Shown: piece after piece, positions 38,791 to 47,629 of the stretch
Layout: each line of letters begins with the position of its first letter
How positions within the stretch are numbered: the stretch's first letter is position 1
DNA from: Pseudomonas iranensis
Lineage (GTDB): Bacteria > Pseudomonadota > Gammaproteobacteria > Pseudomonadales > Pseudomonadaceae
Assembly (NCBI RefSeq): GCF_014268585.2
Contig: NZ_CP077092.1
Span: 2,914,001-2,978,000, forward strand
Length of the DNA: 64,000 nt
Reading direction: 5' to 3'
The notes under the pieces: generated by a model
What the model was told of the DNA's origin: nothing
The model's input: only the letters and a program-made list of their open reading frames with translations
Database searches by the model: none
Position numbers and translations under genes: made by a program

Positions 38791-39693
38791 ATGAACTTTG
38801 ATGGAATCTTTACCCCGGCCATTACCCCGTTGTCCGCCGATGGCCAGATCGACTATGCGGCGTTCTCCGAAGTAATTGAATACCTGATCGAGTCCGGGGT
38901 GCACGGCATCGTGATCGGCGGTTCGACCGGCGAGTATTACGCGCACACCGCAGAGGAGCGGGTCGCTGTGGCCCAGCGCGCGAAAGAGGTCATTCGCGGG
39001 CGCTTGCCTCTGGTGATCGGCACTGGCGGCATCCGTACCGAGGACTCGGTGTACTTCGCCGAGAAGGCCAAGGCACTGCAAGCAGACGCGATTCTGGTCG
39101 GCTCGCCACCCTATGCCTTGCCGACGCAGAAAGAAATCGCTGCCCACGTGCTCGCCGTGGACAAGGCCGCCGGTCTGCCGATCATGCTTTACAACTATCC
39201 GTCGCGGATGGGCGTAGCGATGGGCGATGAATTCTTCACTGCCATTGCCGATTGCAAGAACATCGCCGCGATCAAGGAAAGTTCGGGCGAGACCGCCCGG
39301 CTGCATCGTCTGGCTCACTCGCACCCGCAGATCCAGTTGTCCTGCGGCTGGGATGATCAGGCGCTGGAGTTCTTTGCCTGGGGCGCACGCAGCTGGGTCT
39401 GCGCTGGTTCCAACTTCATCCCGCGTGAACACATTGCGCTGTACGAAACCTGCGTACTCGAGAAGAACTTCGACAAGGGCCGGCGGATCATGTCGGCGAT
39501 GTTGCCGCTGATGGACGTCCTCGAAAGCGGCAAGTTCGTGCAGTCGATCAAGCATGGCAGCGAACTCAGCGGCCTGCGTGCCGGCGGTGTACGCGCACCA
39601 TTGCAAGCGCTGGAGCCCGCCGAAAAAGAGCAACTGAAAAACGTCATCGAAACCCTGCAGAAGAACGTCGCGCGCATTGTCGAGGAGGCTTGA
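38791..39693 (+). CDS. DapA-family lyase/deaminase
   Basis: 300 residues, TIM-barrel class I aldolase fold (dihydrodipicolinate synthase family). Schiff-base Lys in IAAIKESSGE, the Tyr in IMLYNYPSR and GGSTGEYYAHT phosphate/carboxylate loop are visible. Starts at ATG 38791 after TGGAG. The family also contains 4-hydroxyproline-pathway deaminases and KDG dehydratases; together with the FAD enzyme before it and the aldehyde dehydrogenase after it, a deaminase making a semialdehyde is attractive but unproved. Confidence 0.9.
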   Translation: MNFDGIFTPAITPLSADGQIDYAAFSEVIEYLIESGVHGIVIGGSTGEYYAHTAEERVAVAQRAKEVIRGRLPLVIGTGGIRTEDSVYFAEKAKALQADAILVGSPPYALPTQKEIAAHVLAVDKAAGLPIMLYNYPSRMGVAMGDEFFTAIADCKNIAAIKESSGETARLHRLAHSHPQIQLSCGWDDQALEFFAWGARSWVCAGSNFIPREHIALYETCVLEKNFDKGRRIMSAMLPLMDVLESGKFVQSIKHGSELSGLRAGGVRAPLQALEPAEKEQLKNVIETLQKNVARIVEEA

Positions 39694-39694
39694 A

Positions 39695-41185
39695 ATGGCA
39701 GATCTGCTGAGTAAAGAGCAATACCGTGAACTGGCGGGGAAGCTGGAATTTCGCCATCAGGCTTTTATCAACGGGCGTTTTTGTCCGGCAAAGTCCGGCA
39801 AGACGTTCACCACGACCAATCCGGCCACCGAGCAAGTGCTGACCGAGATTGCCGCGTGTGATGCCGACGATATCGATCAGGCCGTTGCAGCAGCGAAAGC
39901 AGCGTTTGATGACGGCCGCTGGCAGTCACTCGCACCGTCGGCGCGCAAGTCGGTGTTGCTGCGCTTTGCCCAATTGCTGGAAGACAACGCTCATGAACTG
40001 GCGGTGCTGGAAAGCCTGGACAGTGGCAAGCCAATTCGTGAGTGCCAGACCATCGACGTGCCGGAAACCATCCATACCTTGCGCTGGCACGCCGAGCTGA
40101 TCGACAAGATTTACGACGCCACGGCGCCGGTCGGTTCCGGCGCGGTGACCATGGTCGTGCGCGAGCCGATAGGCGTGGTCGGGCTGGTGTTGCCATGGAA
40201 TTTCCCGCTGCTGATGCTCGCCTGGAAAGTCGGCCCGTCACTGGCCGCAGGCTGTTCGATCGTGGTCAAACCGGCCAAGGAAACTACGCTGAGCACCTTG
40301 CGTGTCGCCGAACTGGCGCATCAGGCAGGTATTCCTGCCGGTGTGTTCAACGTCGTGCCCGGCGGCGGCAAGGAGGCGGGCGAGCCGCTGGGGCGTCATC
40401 CCGATGTGGCAATGGTCAGCTTCACCGGCTCGACCGACACCGGCCGGCTTTTCCTCAAATACTCCAGCGAATCCAACCTGAAACGCATCGTGCTCGAGTG
40501 CGGCGGCAAGAACCCGGCGGTGGTCATGAACGATGTCGAAGACATCGATGTGGTCGCGCAGCATGTGGTCAATGGCGCGTTCTGGAACATGGGCGAGAAC
40601 TGCTCAGCCTCATCGCGCCTGATCGTCCACGCCGACATCAAGGACGAACTCCTGGAGCGCATTCAGGCACACCTCGGCGACTGGAAAATGGGTGACCCGC
40701 TGGACCCGGAGAACCGTTTGGGCTCGATGATCAGCAAGGCACATTTCGACAAGGTGCGTTCGTATCTTGATCTCGCTAGAGATGAAAAGCTGAGCGTGAT
40801 GGTGGGCGGTCAGACCCGCAACGATATCTTCGTCGAGCCGACCATCGTCGATGGGGTCAGCCGCAATAGTCGCCTGTTCCAGGAGGAAATCTTTGGCCCG
40901 GTGCTGAGCGTCACGACCTTCCAGACAGTCGATGAAGCCATCGCTCTGGCCAACGACACCGCTTATGGCCTGGCCGCTTCGGCCTACACAGGCAACCTGC
41001 GCCACGCGCTGAAGCTGTCACGCGGCATTCGCGCGGGGATCGTCACGGTCAACTGCTTCGGCGAAGGCGATGCCTCGACGCCGTTCGGCGGTTACAAGGA
41101 ATCGGGATTCGGTGGACGTGACAAGTCGATCTGGGCGCACGACCAATACACTGAACTGAAAACCATCTGGATCGACGCGTCGTAA
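39695..41185 (+). CDS. NAD(P)-dependent aldehyde dehydrogenase
   Basis: 496 residues, ALDH superfamily. Catalytic Glu in LECGGKNP and Cys in GENCSASSR (the usual NxGQxC has become NMGENC), Rossmann motif FTGSTDTG, and PWNFPLLML. It begins 1 base after the DapA-like stop, with GAGGAGG just upstream, so translation is coupled. PuuC-like by appearance. It would oxidise the semialdehyde made by the preceding enzymes to a carboxylate. Confidence 0.93.
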   Translation: MADLLSKEQYRELAGKLEFRHQAFINGRFCPAKSGKTFTTTNPATEQVLTEIAACDADDIDQAVAAAKAAFDDGRWQSLAPSARKSVLLRFAQLLEDNAHELAVLESLDSGKPIRECQTIDVPETIHTLRWHAELIDKIYDATAPVGSGAVTMVVREPIGVVGLVLPWNFPLLMLAWKVGPSLAAGCSIVVKPAKETTLSTLRVAELAHQAGIPAGVFNVVPGGGKEAGEPLGRHPDVAMVSFTGSTDTGRLFLKYSSESNLKRIVLECGGKNPAVVMNDVEDIDVVAQHVVNGAFWNMGENCSASSRLIVHADIKDELLERIQAHLGDWKMGDPLDPENRLGSMISKAHFDKVRSYLDLARDEKLSVMVGGQTRNDIFVEPTIVDGVSRNSRLFQEEIFGPVLSVTTFQTVDEAIALANDTAYGLAASAYTGNLRHALKLSRGIRAGIVTVNCFGEGDASTPFGGYKESGFGGRDKSIWAHDQYTELKTIWIDAS

Positions 41186-41203
41186 CTGGCGTCTGGACCT
41201 GCA

Positions 41204-41239
41204 CAAGGGCCTGCCAGCGAAAGCTGACGCAGGCCCTTG
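41204..41239. terminator. Hairpin terminator between the ALDH and PL7 genes
   Basis: CAAGGGCCTGC (41204-41214) and GCAGGCCCTTG (41229-41239) make a perfect 11-bp stem; the loop CAGCGAAAGCTG can form an inner stem with a GAAA tetraloop. Convergent genes flank it. Near-identical to 25850-25884. Confidence 0.65.
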
Positions 41240-41252
41240 CTCGTTTCAGCGC

Positions 41253-41927
41253 CTAAGTATGCGAAATCAACAAGTCACTGATGATGCAGATCGAACCATC
41301 CTCAGGCGGCGTGGCGTCGGTGTAGTCGATCTGGTTGTAGACCCCGCCGTGGAAATTGAACACCTGCGAATTCCAGGTTGAGTCGAGCTGCAAGTCACCT
41401 GATGTGCCGACAACGCCGTTGTAGTCGACAGTGACTCTAGCCACGCCGGCAGAGTTGGCGCGAATGGTGATCTTGAACTTCGCCCCCAACGGTACGCCCT
41501 TGAGCACCGTGGTGTTGACCGGGGTGGGCTGGTTGAAGCTCTGGCGGAAGCCCATGGTGATATTGCCTTTCTGCCAGAACACTTTGATGACCGGGCCGTC
41601 GTCGTTTTTCACATGCATCTGCGAGATAACGACTTTCTGCGCAGAGTTGACCTTGGTCACGGTCATTTCCTGATAGTTGAGGTGATCAGCGGCGCTGCCC
41701 AGCGACCAATAAAAGGATTCTTTCCATTCGCAGCGGGTGCGGTGAGTGCTTTTGCTTGAGGCGCCTTTGGTCGGCGCGGACAGTTGCAGCGAACCGTCCG
41801 GTAGCACCGTGACGATGCTAGGGAACTGCGCAATGGCCTCGGCGCCGTTGAGCTCAAGTGCGACCGGATTGGTTGCCGAAACGGCCACCGGGGTGGACAG
41901 GGTGAGATTGCTGATGTTTACGGCCAT
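41253..41927 (-). CDS. Polysaccharide lyase family 7 (alginate-lyase-like) protein
   Basis: 224 residues with the jelly-roll pattern of PL7. Matches to the three PL7 signatures: RCEWKE (65-70) for RTELRE, QMH (103-105) for QIH, and FHGGVYNQ (192-199) for YFKAGxYxQ, keeping the catalytic Arg65, Gln103, His105 and Tyr197. It has no signal peptide, like PA1167 of P. aeruginosa as I recall it. Would cut alginate-type uronan by beta-elimination. Single gene, convergent to the amine cluster and 27 bases after an MFS gene on the same strand. Confidence 0.8.
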   Translation of the reverse strand: MAVNISNLTLSTPVAVSATNPVALELNGAEAIAQFPSIVTVLPDGSLQLSAPTKGASSKSTHRTRCEWKESFYWSLGSAADHLNYQEMTVTKVNSAQKVVISQMHVKNDDGPVIKVFWQKGNITMGFRQSFNQPTPVNTTVLKGVPLGAKFKITIRANSAGVARVTVDYNGVVGTSGDLQLDSTWNSQVFNFHGGVYNQIDYTDATPPEDGSICIISDLLISHT

Positions 41928-41954
41928 GGTTTGTACTCCTGACGATAAAAATCA

Positions 41955-43130
41955 TTAGCGACCCAAGCCTTCGGTGGATTGGCACATCTGTCTGCGCGGA
42001 CTTTCACCATCTCTTGGGCACAGCACCATGGCGGCGCAAGCGGCCGCCGCGAAAACACAGAGGGCAACGATTACGCCGGCAGCCTCCAGCACAGCGCCGA
42101 AAACCGGGGTGCCAGCGGTCTGACCGAGCGCCAGTACCAGAAACGGTATGCCCAGTCCCAAGTCCGGACGATCCGGAAACAGGCGGATGCCTTGCAGCAG
42201 ATAAACGCCTGAAGAAACGATATAGGCCGCGCCAAACAGGCACATTGCGACGAGGCCAGACCCGGCTGATATCGAGGCGGCCGACAGGCCCAATGTCCCG
42301 AGGGCGATCCCAGCCAGTGCCAGATGCTGAATACGCACGACACCGAATCGGCCGGTGTACACGCCCGTCATGCATCCGCTGATTCCCGCCGCACCCAGGA
42401 CTATCCACGCCCAAGCGATCGACTGATCACTGAATCCAGCCTCGCTGCGCAGGATATCGGCACCGAATGTCCAGATCGCCGTGCTCGCCAGGCCCATCAG
42501 GAAAGCACTGGCGCCCAAAGGCAGTACGCCGGGTCGACGCAGCATTGCCAGCGAGAAGTTCTGCGCGACGTCACGCTCTACCCGGCGCGGTAGCGCAAAC
42601 CAGAGCCAGATCGTGACGCCGATGCCGATCAAGGCAAACAAGGCATACAGCTGGCGCCATTGCCCGGCTGCCAATATCGCCGCCAAACCGGAAAAAACGA
42701 TGCCCGCCGCTGTCCCGGCATTGATAAATCCATTGGCCCGCGGGCGATCCGCATCATCAAGACGCGCCGCTACCGCGCTGGCCAATGGCGGCGAGGTCAA
42801 ACCGGTGCTCAATCCCGCCAGCGCCACGCCGCAGCCCAACGTCAGCCCCGACGAAGCGACAACCACCAGTCCCATGCCCAGCGTCGCAGCGGCGCCGGCC
42901 ATCACCGTCAACCCACGCGGACTCACTTTGCCGTTGCACACAAACGTCGCGACGATGCCCACGCAATACGCCGCAAATGCACTGCCGCCGATCCATCCAG
43001 CGGCGGAAACACTCAGTGCCAGATCCTGACGAATCTGTGGCAGCAGCAGGCCATAGGCGAAGCGTGCCAGACCGTAGGACAACGCCGTCAACGCGAAGGC
43101 CGCCAGCACCAGATTGATGCCGCGCTTCAC
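41955..43130 (-). CDS. MFS transporter (YbfB/CynX-like)
   Basis: 391 residues, 12 membrane segments, MFS fold with LPQIRQDLALSVSAAGWIGG near the start. The loop 2-3 motif is CNGKVSPRGLTVM. Substrate unknown. ATG at 43130 with a weak ribosome site (GAGGAATGGGCTCG). It precedes the PL7 gene by 27 bases on the same strand; a shared transcript is possible but gives no functional hint. Confidence 0.85.
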   Translation of the reverse strand: MKRGINLVLAAFALTALSYGLARFAYGLLLPQIRQDLALSVSAAGWIGGSAFAAYCVGIVATFVCNGKVSPRGLTVMAGAAATLGMGLVVVASSGLTLGCGVALAGLSTGLTSPPLASAVAARLDDADRPRANGFINAGTAAGIVFSGLAAILAAGQWRQLYALFALIGIGVTIWLWFALPRRVERDVAQNFSLAMLRRPGVLPLGASAFLMGLASTAIWTFGADILRSEAGFSDQSIAWAWIVLGAAGISGCMTGVYTGRFGVVRIQHLALAGIALGTLGLSAASISAGSGLVAMCLFGAAYIVSSGVYLLQGIRLFPDRPDLGLGIPFLVLALGQTAGTPVFGAVLEAAGVIVALCVFAAAACAAMVLCPRDGESPRRQMCQSTEGLGR

Positions 43131-43170
43131 GAGCCCATTCCTCCCGCAAGCGCGCGCCTTTGAAGATCGG

Positions 43171-43413
43171 TCATTTAGCAGCAGACGTGGTTTTTTTGCG
43201 GGTTCTGGTCGCGGGAGCAGCGGTCCCAGGCTTGGCCTTTTTCCGTGGTGCCGGCGGCGCTACGCTGCTGGCGACCGAACCCGGCAAGCCATCGGAATCG
43301 AACGCATCCAGTTCTGCGCGCGCCTGCAACCAGTGCTCGAAATCATTGCCGTGCGGCCGACCTTGTTCCTCCCAAAGCCTGTAGGCGATCTTGCGGATGG
43401 TTTCCTCGTCCAT
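43171..43413 (-). CDS. DUF2934 protein
   Basis: 80 residues. The N-terminal MDEETIRKIAYRLWEEQG and HWLQARAEL are the DUF2934 signature; a Lys/Ala/Pro/Thr-rich tail follows, ending RKKTTSAAK. Function unknown; DUF2934 proteins often accompany stress-response genes. GGAGAAATG gives the start at 43413. Last gene of the cyo strand, 46 bases after the metallothionein. Confidence 0.88.
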   Translation of the reverse strand: MDEETIRKIAYRLWEEQGRPHGNDFEHWLQARAELDAFDSDGLPGSVASSVAPPAPRKKAKPGTAAPATRTRKKTTSAAK

Positions 43414-43459
43414 TTCATTTCTCCTGCAGATGAAAAAATCAGTGCTTTCAGGCAAAGGG

Positions 43460-43720
43460 TCAAGGCGAAATCGGATCGCTGGCGGGAAACGTTTCCTCAA
43501 CCGCTTCATCCAGTTTCGAGTCACTCACATTGCGCTCATAAGTCCCAAGGTTTTGCTCGCAATGACAGGAGGACGAGGGGCAGGGTTGGCCCTTTGGATG
43601 CAGATCCGCACAAGCCTGGCTGCAATAGTGTTTGCCGTCGCGCTCGATGGTTTGCTCACCGCTGCACTTGCAGGTGCAGCCCGGGCAGGCGCAATCGGAT
43701 GTTGAAGGATCGTTAGCCAT
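43460..43720 (-). CDS. Bacterial metallothionein
   Basis: 86 residues with ten Cys and three nearby His (CACPGCTCKC, HYCSQACADLHPKGQPC, CHCEQ), the pattern of Pseudomonas metallothioneins, which bind Zn, Cd and Cu in a cytoplasmic cluster. The last 30 residues (from about 57) are Cys-free and acidic, longer than in the classic forms. Its ATG (43720) overlaps the cyoE stop by 8 bases, with GGAGG just upstream inside cyoE, so it is translationally coupled to the oxidase operon. Confidence 0.9.
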   Translation of the reverse strand: MANDPSTSDCACPGCTCKCSGEQTIERDGKHYCSQACADLHPKGQPCPSSSCHCEQNLGTYERNVSDSKLDEAVEETFPASDPISP

Positions 43721-44738
43721 GGGTTTCCTCCAGGGTGTCTGTTGTTGAAGCCGTTATCGATTCTGATAACCCGCCACGCACCTGCGTTTGATGATTTTCC
43801 GCCACGCCCGATGAGCGGTAGAGCGCAGAGGGCGAGGGCAGTACGGCGTTCAGTGCCAGGGAAAGATTCAGCGCCAGGATCAGCAGGATCGACACGCTGA
43901 AGATGCGCCGCGCCCAGACTTTCGCATTGGCATTTCGCACCGGTCGCAACGTCAGATAAAACCAGTAGCCGCCCAGCCCGAGCACCACCAGCGGATAGGA
44001 AATATTGATAGCCGCTACCCAGCCCAATATCGCTGCGCTGATCAGGAAGGCGACCATGTAGAGGTTGATCTCGCGTCGGGCCTGTCTGAGCGTCAGGGTT
44101 GGCAATCCGGCGGCACGAAAATCTTCGTGGCGCATGACAGTGATCGCGTGGGAATGGGGCATCTGCCAGCAGCAAAACACCACGATGAGCATCAGCGCCG
44201 TGGCATCGAAGCTGCCGGTGACCGCGCAATAACCGACCACCGGCGGCATGGCCCCGGACAGGCTGCCGACCAGCGTGCCCCAGTGCGAACGGCGTTTCAT
44301 CAGGCAGGTATAGACGCCCGCATAAACCATCAGACCGACTGCCGCCATGGCGCAGGCCAGTGCTGTGGTGCCGACCCACAACAAGCCGAAGCCGATCACA
44401 CCCAGCACCGCCGCGTAGCAAAACGCACTGGGCAACGACACAGCACGAACCGCCAAGGCCCGATGACAGGTGCGCACCATGCGCCGGTCGATATCGCGGT
44501 CGACGCAGTTGTTGATCACGCAACCGCAAGCGATGACCAGCGCGGTGCCGAGGAGGGCGGCCAAGAAATGCGCCAGGGACACCGGGCGGCCACCGGCGGC
44601 AAGCAGATAGCCGCCGAACACCGAAGCCAGGTTGCCGACGATGATGCCGGGCTTGGTCAGTTCCAGCCCGACATTCAGCGACAGCCGCCATTGCTTCAGT
44701 GCGCCAGCATGTTGTGGTGAATGCTGTCCATGATCCAT
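43713..44738 (-). CDS. cyoE: Haem O synthase (protohaem IX farnesyltransferase)
   Basis: 341 residues, UbiA-family membrane prenyltransferase making haem O for the bo3 oxidase. The polyprenyl-diphosphate motif NNCVDRDIDRR (N-x2-D-x3-D) and the second motif YTCLMKRRSHWGT are present, with nine or so membrane helices. A tail of about 45 residues (LPSPSALYRSSG...) extends beyond the usual end. I use ATG 44738, which overlaps the cyoD end by 43 bases; the next usable Met is deep in the protein. Gene length exceeds the usual 295-300 residues at both ends. Confidence 0.93.
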   Translation of the reverse strand: MDHGQHSPQHAGALKQWRLSLNVGLELTKPGIIVGNLASVFGGYLLAAGGRPVSLAHFLAALLGTALVIACGCVINNCVDRDIDRRMVRTCHRALAVRAVSLPSAFCYAAVLGVIGFGLLWVGTTALACAMAAVGLMVYAGVYTCLMKRRSHWGTLVGSLSGAMPPVVGYCAVTGSFDATALMLIVVFCCWQMPHSHAITVMRHEDFRAAGLPTLTLRQARREINLYMVAFLISAAILGWVAAINISYPLVVLGLGGYWFYLTLRPVRNANAKVWARRIFSVSILLILALNLSLALNAVLPSPSALYRSSGVAENHQTQVRGGLSESITASTTDTLEETHG

Positions 44739-45034
44739 AGCGAAAGCCCAACCAGCAGAAGAATGATCACCACCGAGAAGATCAGCGCTCTGAGGTTCCA
44801 GCGTTGCTCCTTGGCGGTGTCCAGATGCAGGAAATATTTGAGGTGGGCGAAGATCTGCACCACACCGAGCGCGACCACCACCCAAGCGGTGACGCTGCGT
44901 GGCAACGTCGGGTACATGACCAGGCCAAAGGGAATCACCGTCAGAATCACCGAAATGATAAAACCGACCATGTATGAACGACTGGTGCCATGGCTGGTGC
45001 CGGCACTGCTATGAATCGGACTCTGGTTATACAT
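44696..45034 (-). CDS. cyoD: Cytochrome bo3 oxidase subunit IV
   Basis: 112 residues, COX4-pro family with three membrane helices. It assists assembly of the CuB/haem o centre. Start MYNQSPI at 45034, 1 base past the cyoC stop; longer frame to 45088 is in the cyoC coding region. Confidence 0.94.
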   Translation of the reverse strand: MYNQSPIHSSAGTSHGTSRSYMVGFIISVILTVIPFGLVMYPTLPRSVTAWVVVALGVVQIFAHLKYFLHLDTAKEQRWNLRALIFSVVIILLLVGLSLWIMDSIHHNMLAH

Positions 45035-45035
45035 G

Positions 45036-45650
45036 TCACACCACCCCCAGCAGATAAACCACGGTAAACACGCAGATCCACACCACATCGAGGAAGTGCC
45101 AGAACAGACTCAGGCAACTCAGGCGCGTGGTGTTGGTGTTGGTCAGGCCCCGGCTGCGCACCTGCAGCATCAACACCGCCATCCACACCAGACCACTGAG
45201 CACGTGGGCGCCATGGGTGCCGACGAGGGTGAAGAACGCGGTCAGGAATCCGCTGCGATCCGGCCCGTAGCCTTCTGCGATCAGATGATGGAATTCGTTG
45301 ATCTCCATGGCGATGAAGCCGCAACCCAGCACGAAAGTGACGCCTAGCCAGCGCAGCACGTGGGCTTTGTCATTGCGGTTCATCGCCAGCATGGCGTAGC
45401 CGTAGGTGATGCTGCTCAACAACAGCAACGCAGTTTCGGCAAGGACGTAGGGCAATTCGAAAATGTCGACGGTCGACGGACCGCCAGCCACGCTGTCACG
45501 CAGTACGGCATAGCCTGCGAACAGCGTCGCAAACAGGATGCAGTCGGTCATCAGGTAGATCCAGAAACCGAAAATGCGCATCGAGCCCGCGTCTTCATGG
45601 CCATGTTCATGGCTGTGCGCGATGTCTTTTTCCAGAACGATATTGGACAT
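45036..45650 (-). CDS. cyoC: Cytochrome bo3 oxidase subunit III
   Basis: 204 residues, five membrane helices, COX3 family ([29 protein letters not shown]). Start ATG 45650, 2 bases past the cyoB stop; an in-frame TTG two codons earlier is less likely. His-rich amino end SHEHGHED. Confidence 0.95.
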   Translation of the reverse strand: MSNIVLEKDIAHSHEHGHEDAGSMRIFGFWIYLMTDCILFATLFAGYAVLRDSVAGGPSTVDIFELPYVLAETALLLLSSITYGYAMLAMNRNDKAHVLRWLGVTFVLGCGFIAMEINEFHHLIAEGYGPDRSGFLTAFFTLVGTHGAHVLSGLVWMAVLMLQVRSRGLTNTNTTRLSCLSLFWHFLDVVWICVFTVVYLLGVV

Positions 45651-45652
45651 GT

Positions 45653-47626
45653 TCAAGCCTCCGCCAAGTCTTTGAGACGCGCTTTTTCAATTCGCGCCAC
45701 TTCCTGCGCCGGGACGAAATAATCGATGTCTTCGTCGTAGCTGCGCACGATCATCGCTACCACAGAAGCGACCAGGCCGAAGATCGCCAGCCACCAGATA
45801 TGCCACACCAGGGCGAAGCTGCAGATCAGCGCGAAGACACTGATCACCAGGCCGGCGGAGGTGTTGCGCGGCATATGGATGGCGCGGTAGTCGGTGTGGC
45901 TGAGGGTGCTGACGCCGCGCTCCTTCATGCCCCAATAGGCGTCGAGGTCGTTGACTTTCGGTTGCTCGGCGAAGTTGTAGAATGGTGGCGGCGAGGCCGT
46001 GGCCCATTCCAGCGTGCGACCGTCCCACGGGTCGCCGGTAAGGTCGCGCAGTTTCGCGCGGTTGCGGATGCTCACGTAGAGCTGCAACGCCTGCGCGGAC
46101 ACGCCGCAGAGAATGATGCCGACGCCAAACAGTTCCAGCAGCAGCCACGGTTGCCAGGCCGGGTTGTCGAAATGGTTCAGGCGCCGGGTCATGCCCATGA
46201 AACCGAGCACGTAGGACGGCATGAACGCGAAGTAGAAACCCACCAGCCAGCACCAGAACGCAATGCGCCCGAGGCGGTCGTTGAGGCGGAAACCGAACGC
46301 CTTGGGGAACCAGTAAGTCAGCCCGGCCATGTAGCCGAACACCGCGCCGCCGATGATCACGTTATGGAAGTGCGCGATCAGGAACAGGCTGTTGTGCAGC
46401 AGGAAGTCGGCCCCGGGCACCGCCAGCAGCACGCCGGTCATGCCGCCGATACTGAACGTGACGATAAAGCCCAGCGTCCACAGCATCGGCGTTTCGAAGC
46501 GCACGCGGCCGCGATACATGGTGAACAGCCAGGTGAAGATCTTCACCCCGGTCGGCACTGCAATGATCATCGTCATGATGCCGAAGAACGCATTGACGTT
46601 GGCCCCCGCGCCCATGGTGAAGAAGTGGTGCAGCCAGACGATGAACGACAGGATCGTGATCGCAATCGTCGCCCACACCAGCGAGACATAGCCGAACAGG
46701 CGCTTGCTGCTGAAGGTCGCGGCGATCTCCGAGAAGATCCCGAACGCAGGGAGGATCAGGATGTACACCTCCGGATGGCCCCACGCCCAGATGAGGTTGA
46801 CGTACATCATCGGGTTGCCGCCGGCCTCGTTGGTAAAAAAGTGCATGCCCAGATAACGATCGAGGGTCAGCATCAACAGGGTGGCGGTAAGGATCGGGAA
46901 CGCAGCGAGAATCAGGATCGAGGTGCACAGTGCGTTCCAGGTGAACACCGGCATCTTGAACAGGGTCATGCCTTCGGTGCGCATCTTGAGAATGGTCACG
47001 AAGAAGTTAACCCCGGTTAACAGCGTCCCTATGCCGGATATCTGTAATGACCAGATGTAGTAATCCACCCCGACCCCGGGGCTGTAGCCAAGTTCGGACA
47101 GGGGCGGGTAGGCGACCCAGCCGGTGCGGGCAAACTCACCAACGCCCAGGGAAATATTCACCAGTGCCGCACCCACGACGAACAGCCAGAAACTCAGCGC
47201 GTTGAGGAACGGGTAGGCGACGTCGCGGGCGCCGATCTGCAGTGGCACGACGATGTTCATCAGGCCGACCACGAAGGGCATGGCCATGAAGAAAATCATG
47301 ATCACGCCGTGGGCGGTGAAGATCTGGTCGTAGTGTTCCGGCGGCAGATAACCCGGCCCGCCACTGGATGCCATGGCCTGTTGGGTACGCATCATGATCG
47401 CGTCGGAGAAACCGCGCAGCAGCATGACCAACGCGACGATGATGTACATGCAGCCGATTTTCTTGTGATCCACCGAAGTGAACCACTCGCGCCACAGGTA
47501 GCCCCACTTGCGCTTCCAGGTGACGGTACCGACCAGGGCAAAACCCATCAGGCCGACGATAGCCAGGGTGTACATGACAATCGGCTCGTGCAATGGAACC
47601 GCGTCCCATGAAAGTTTCCCGAACAT
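45653..47626 (-). CDS. cyoB: Cytochrome bo3 oxidase subunit I
   Basis: 657 residues, haem-copper oxidase catalytic subunit with about 15 helices. The CuB/Tyr-His segment [15 protein letters not shown], the histidine pair in [10 protein letters not shown] and [11 protein letters not shown] haem ligands are intact; proton-channel residues of the D pathway (NALSFWLF region) are present. Oxidises ubiquinol and pumps protons. Confidence 0.97.
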   Translation of the reverse strand: MFGKLSWDAVPLHEPIVMYTLAIVGLMGFALVGTVTWKRKWGYLWREWFTSVDHKKIGCMYIIVALVMLLRGFSDAIMMRTQQAMASSGGPGYLPPEHYDQIFTAHGVIMIFFMAMPFVVGLMNIVVPLQIGARDVAYPFLNALSFWLFVVGAALVNISLGVGEFARTGWVAYPPLSELGYSPGVGVDYYIWSLQISGIGTLLTGVNFFVTILKMRTEGMTLFKMPVFTWNALCTSILILAAFPILTATLLMLTLDRYLGMHFFTNEAGGNPMMYVNLIWAWGHPEVYILILPAFGIFSEIAATFSSKRLFGYVSLVWATIAITILSFIVWLHHFFTMGAGANVNAFFGIMTMIIAVPTGVKIFTWLFTMYRGRVRFETPMLWTLGFIVTFSIGGMTGVLLAVPGADFLLHNSLFLIAHFHNVIIGGAVFGYMAGLTYWFPKAFGFRLNDRLGRIAFWCWLVGFYFAFMPSYVLGFMGMTRRLNHFDNPAWQPWLLLELFGVGIILCGVSAQALQLYVSIRNRAKLRDLTGDPWDGRTLEWATASPPPFYNFAEQPKVNDLDAYWGMKERGVSTLSHTDYRAIHMPRNTSAGLVISVFALICSFALVWHIWWLAIFGLVASVVAMIVRSYDEDIDYFVPAQEVARIEKARLKDLAEA

Positions 47627-47629
47627 GAT

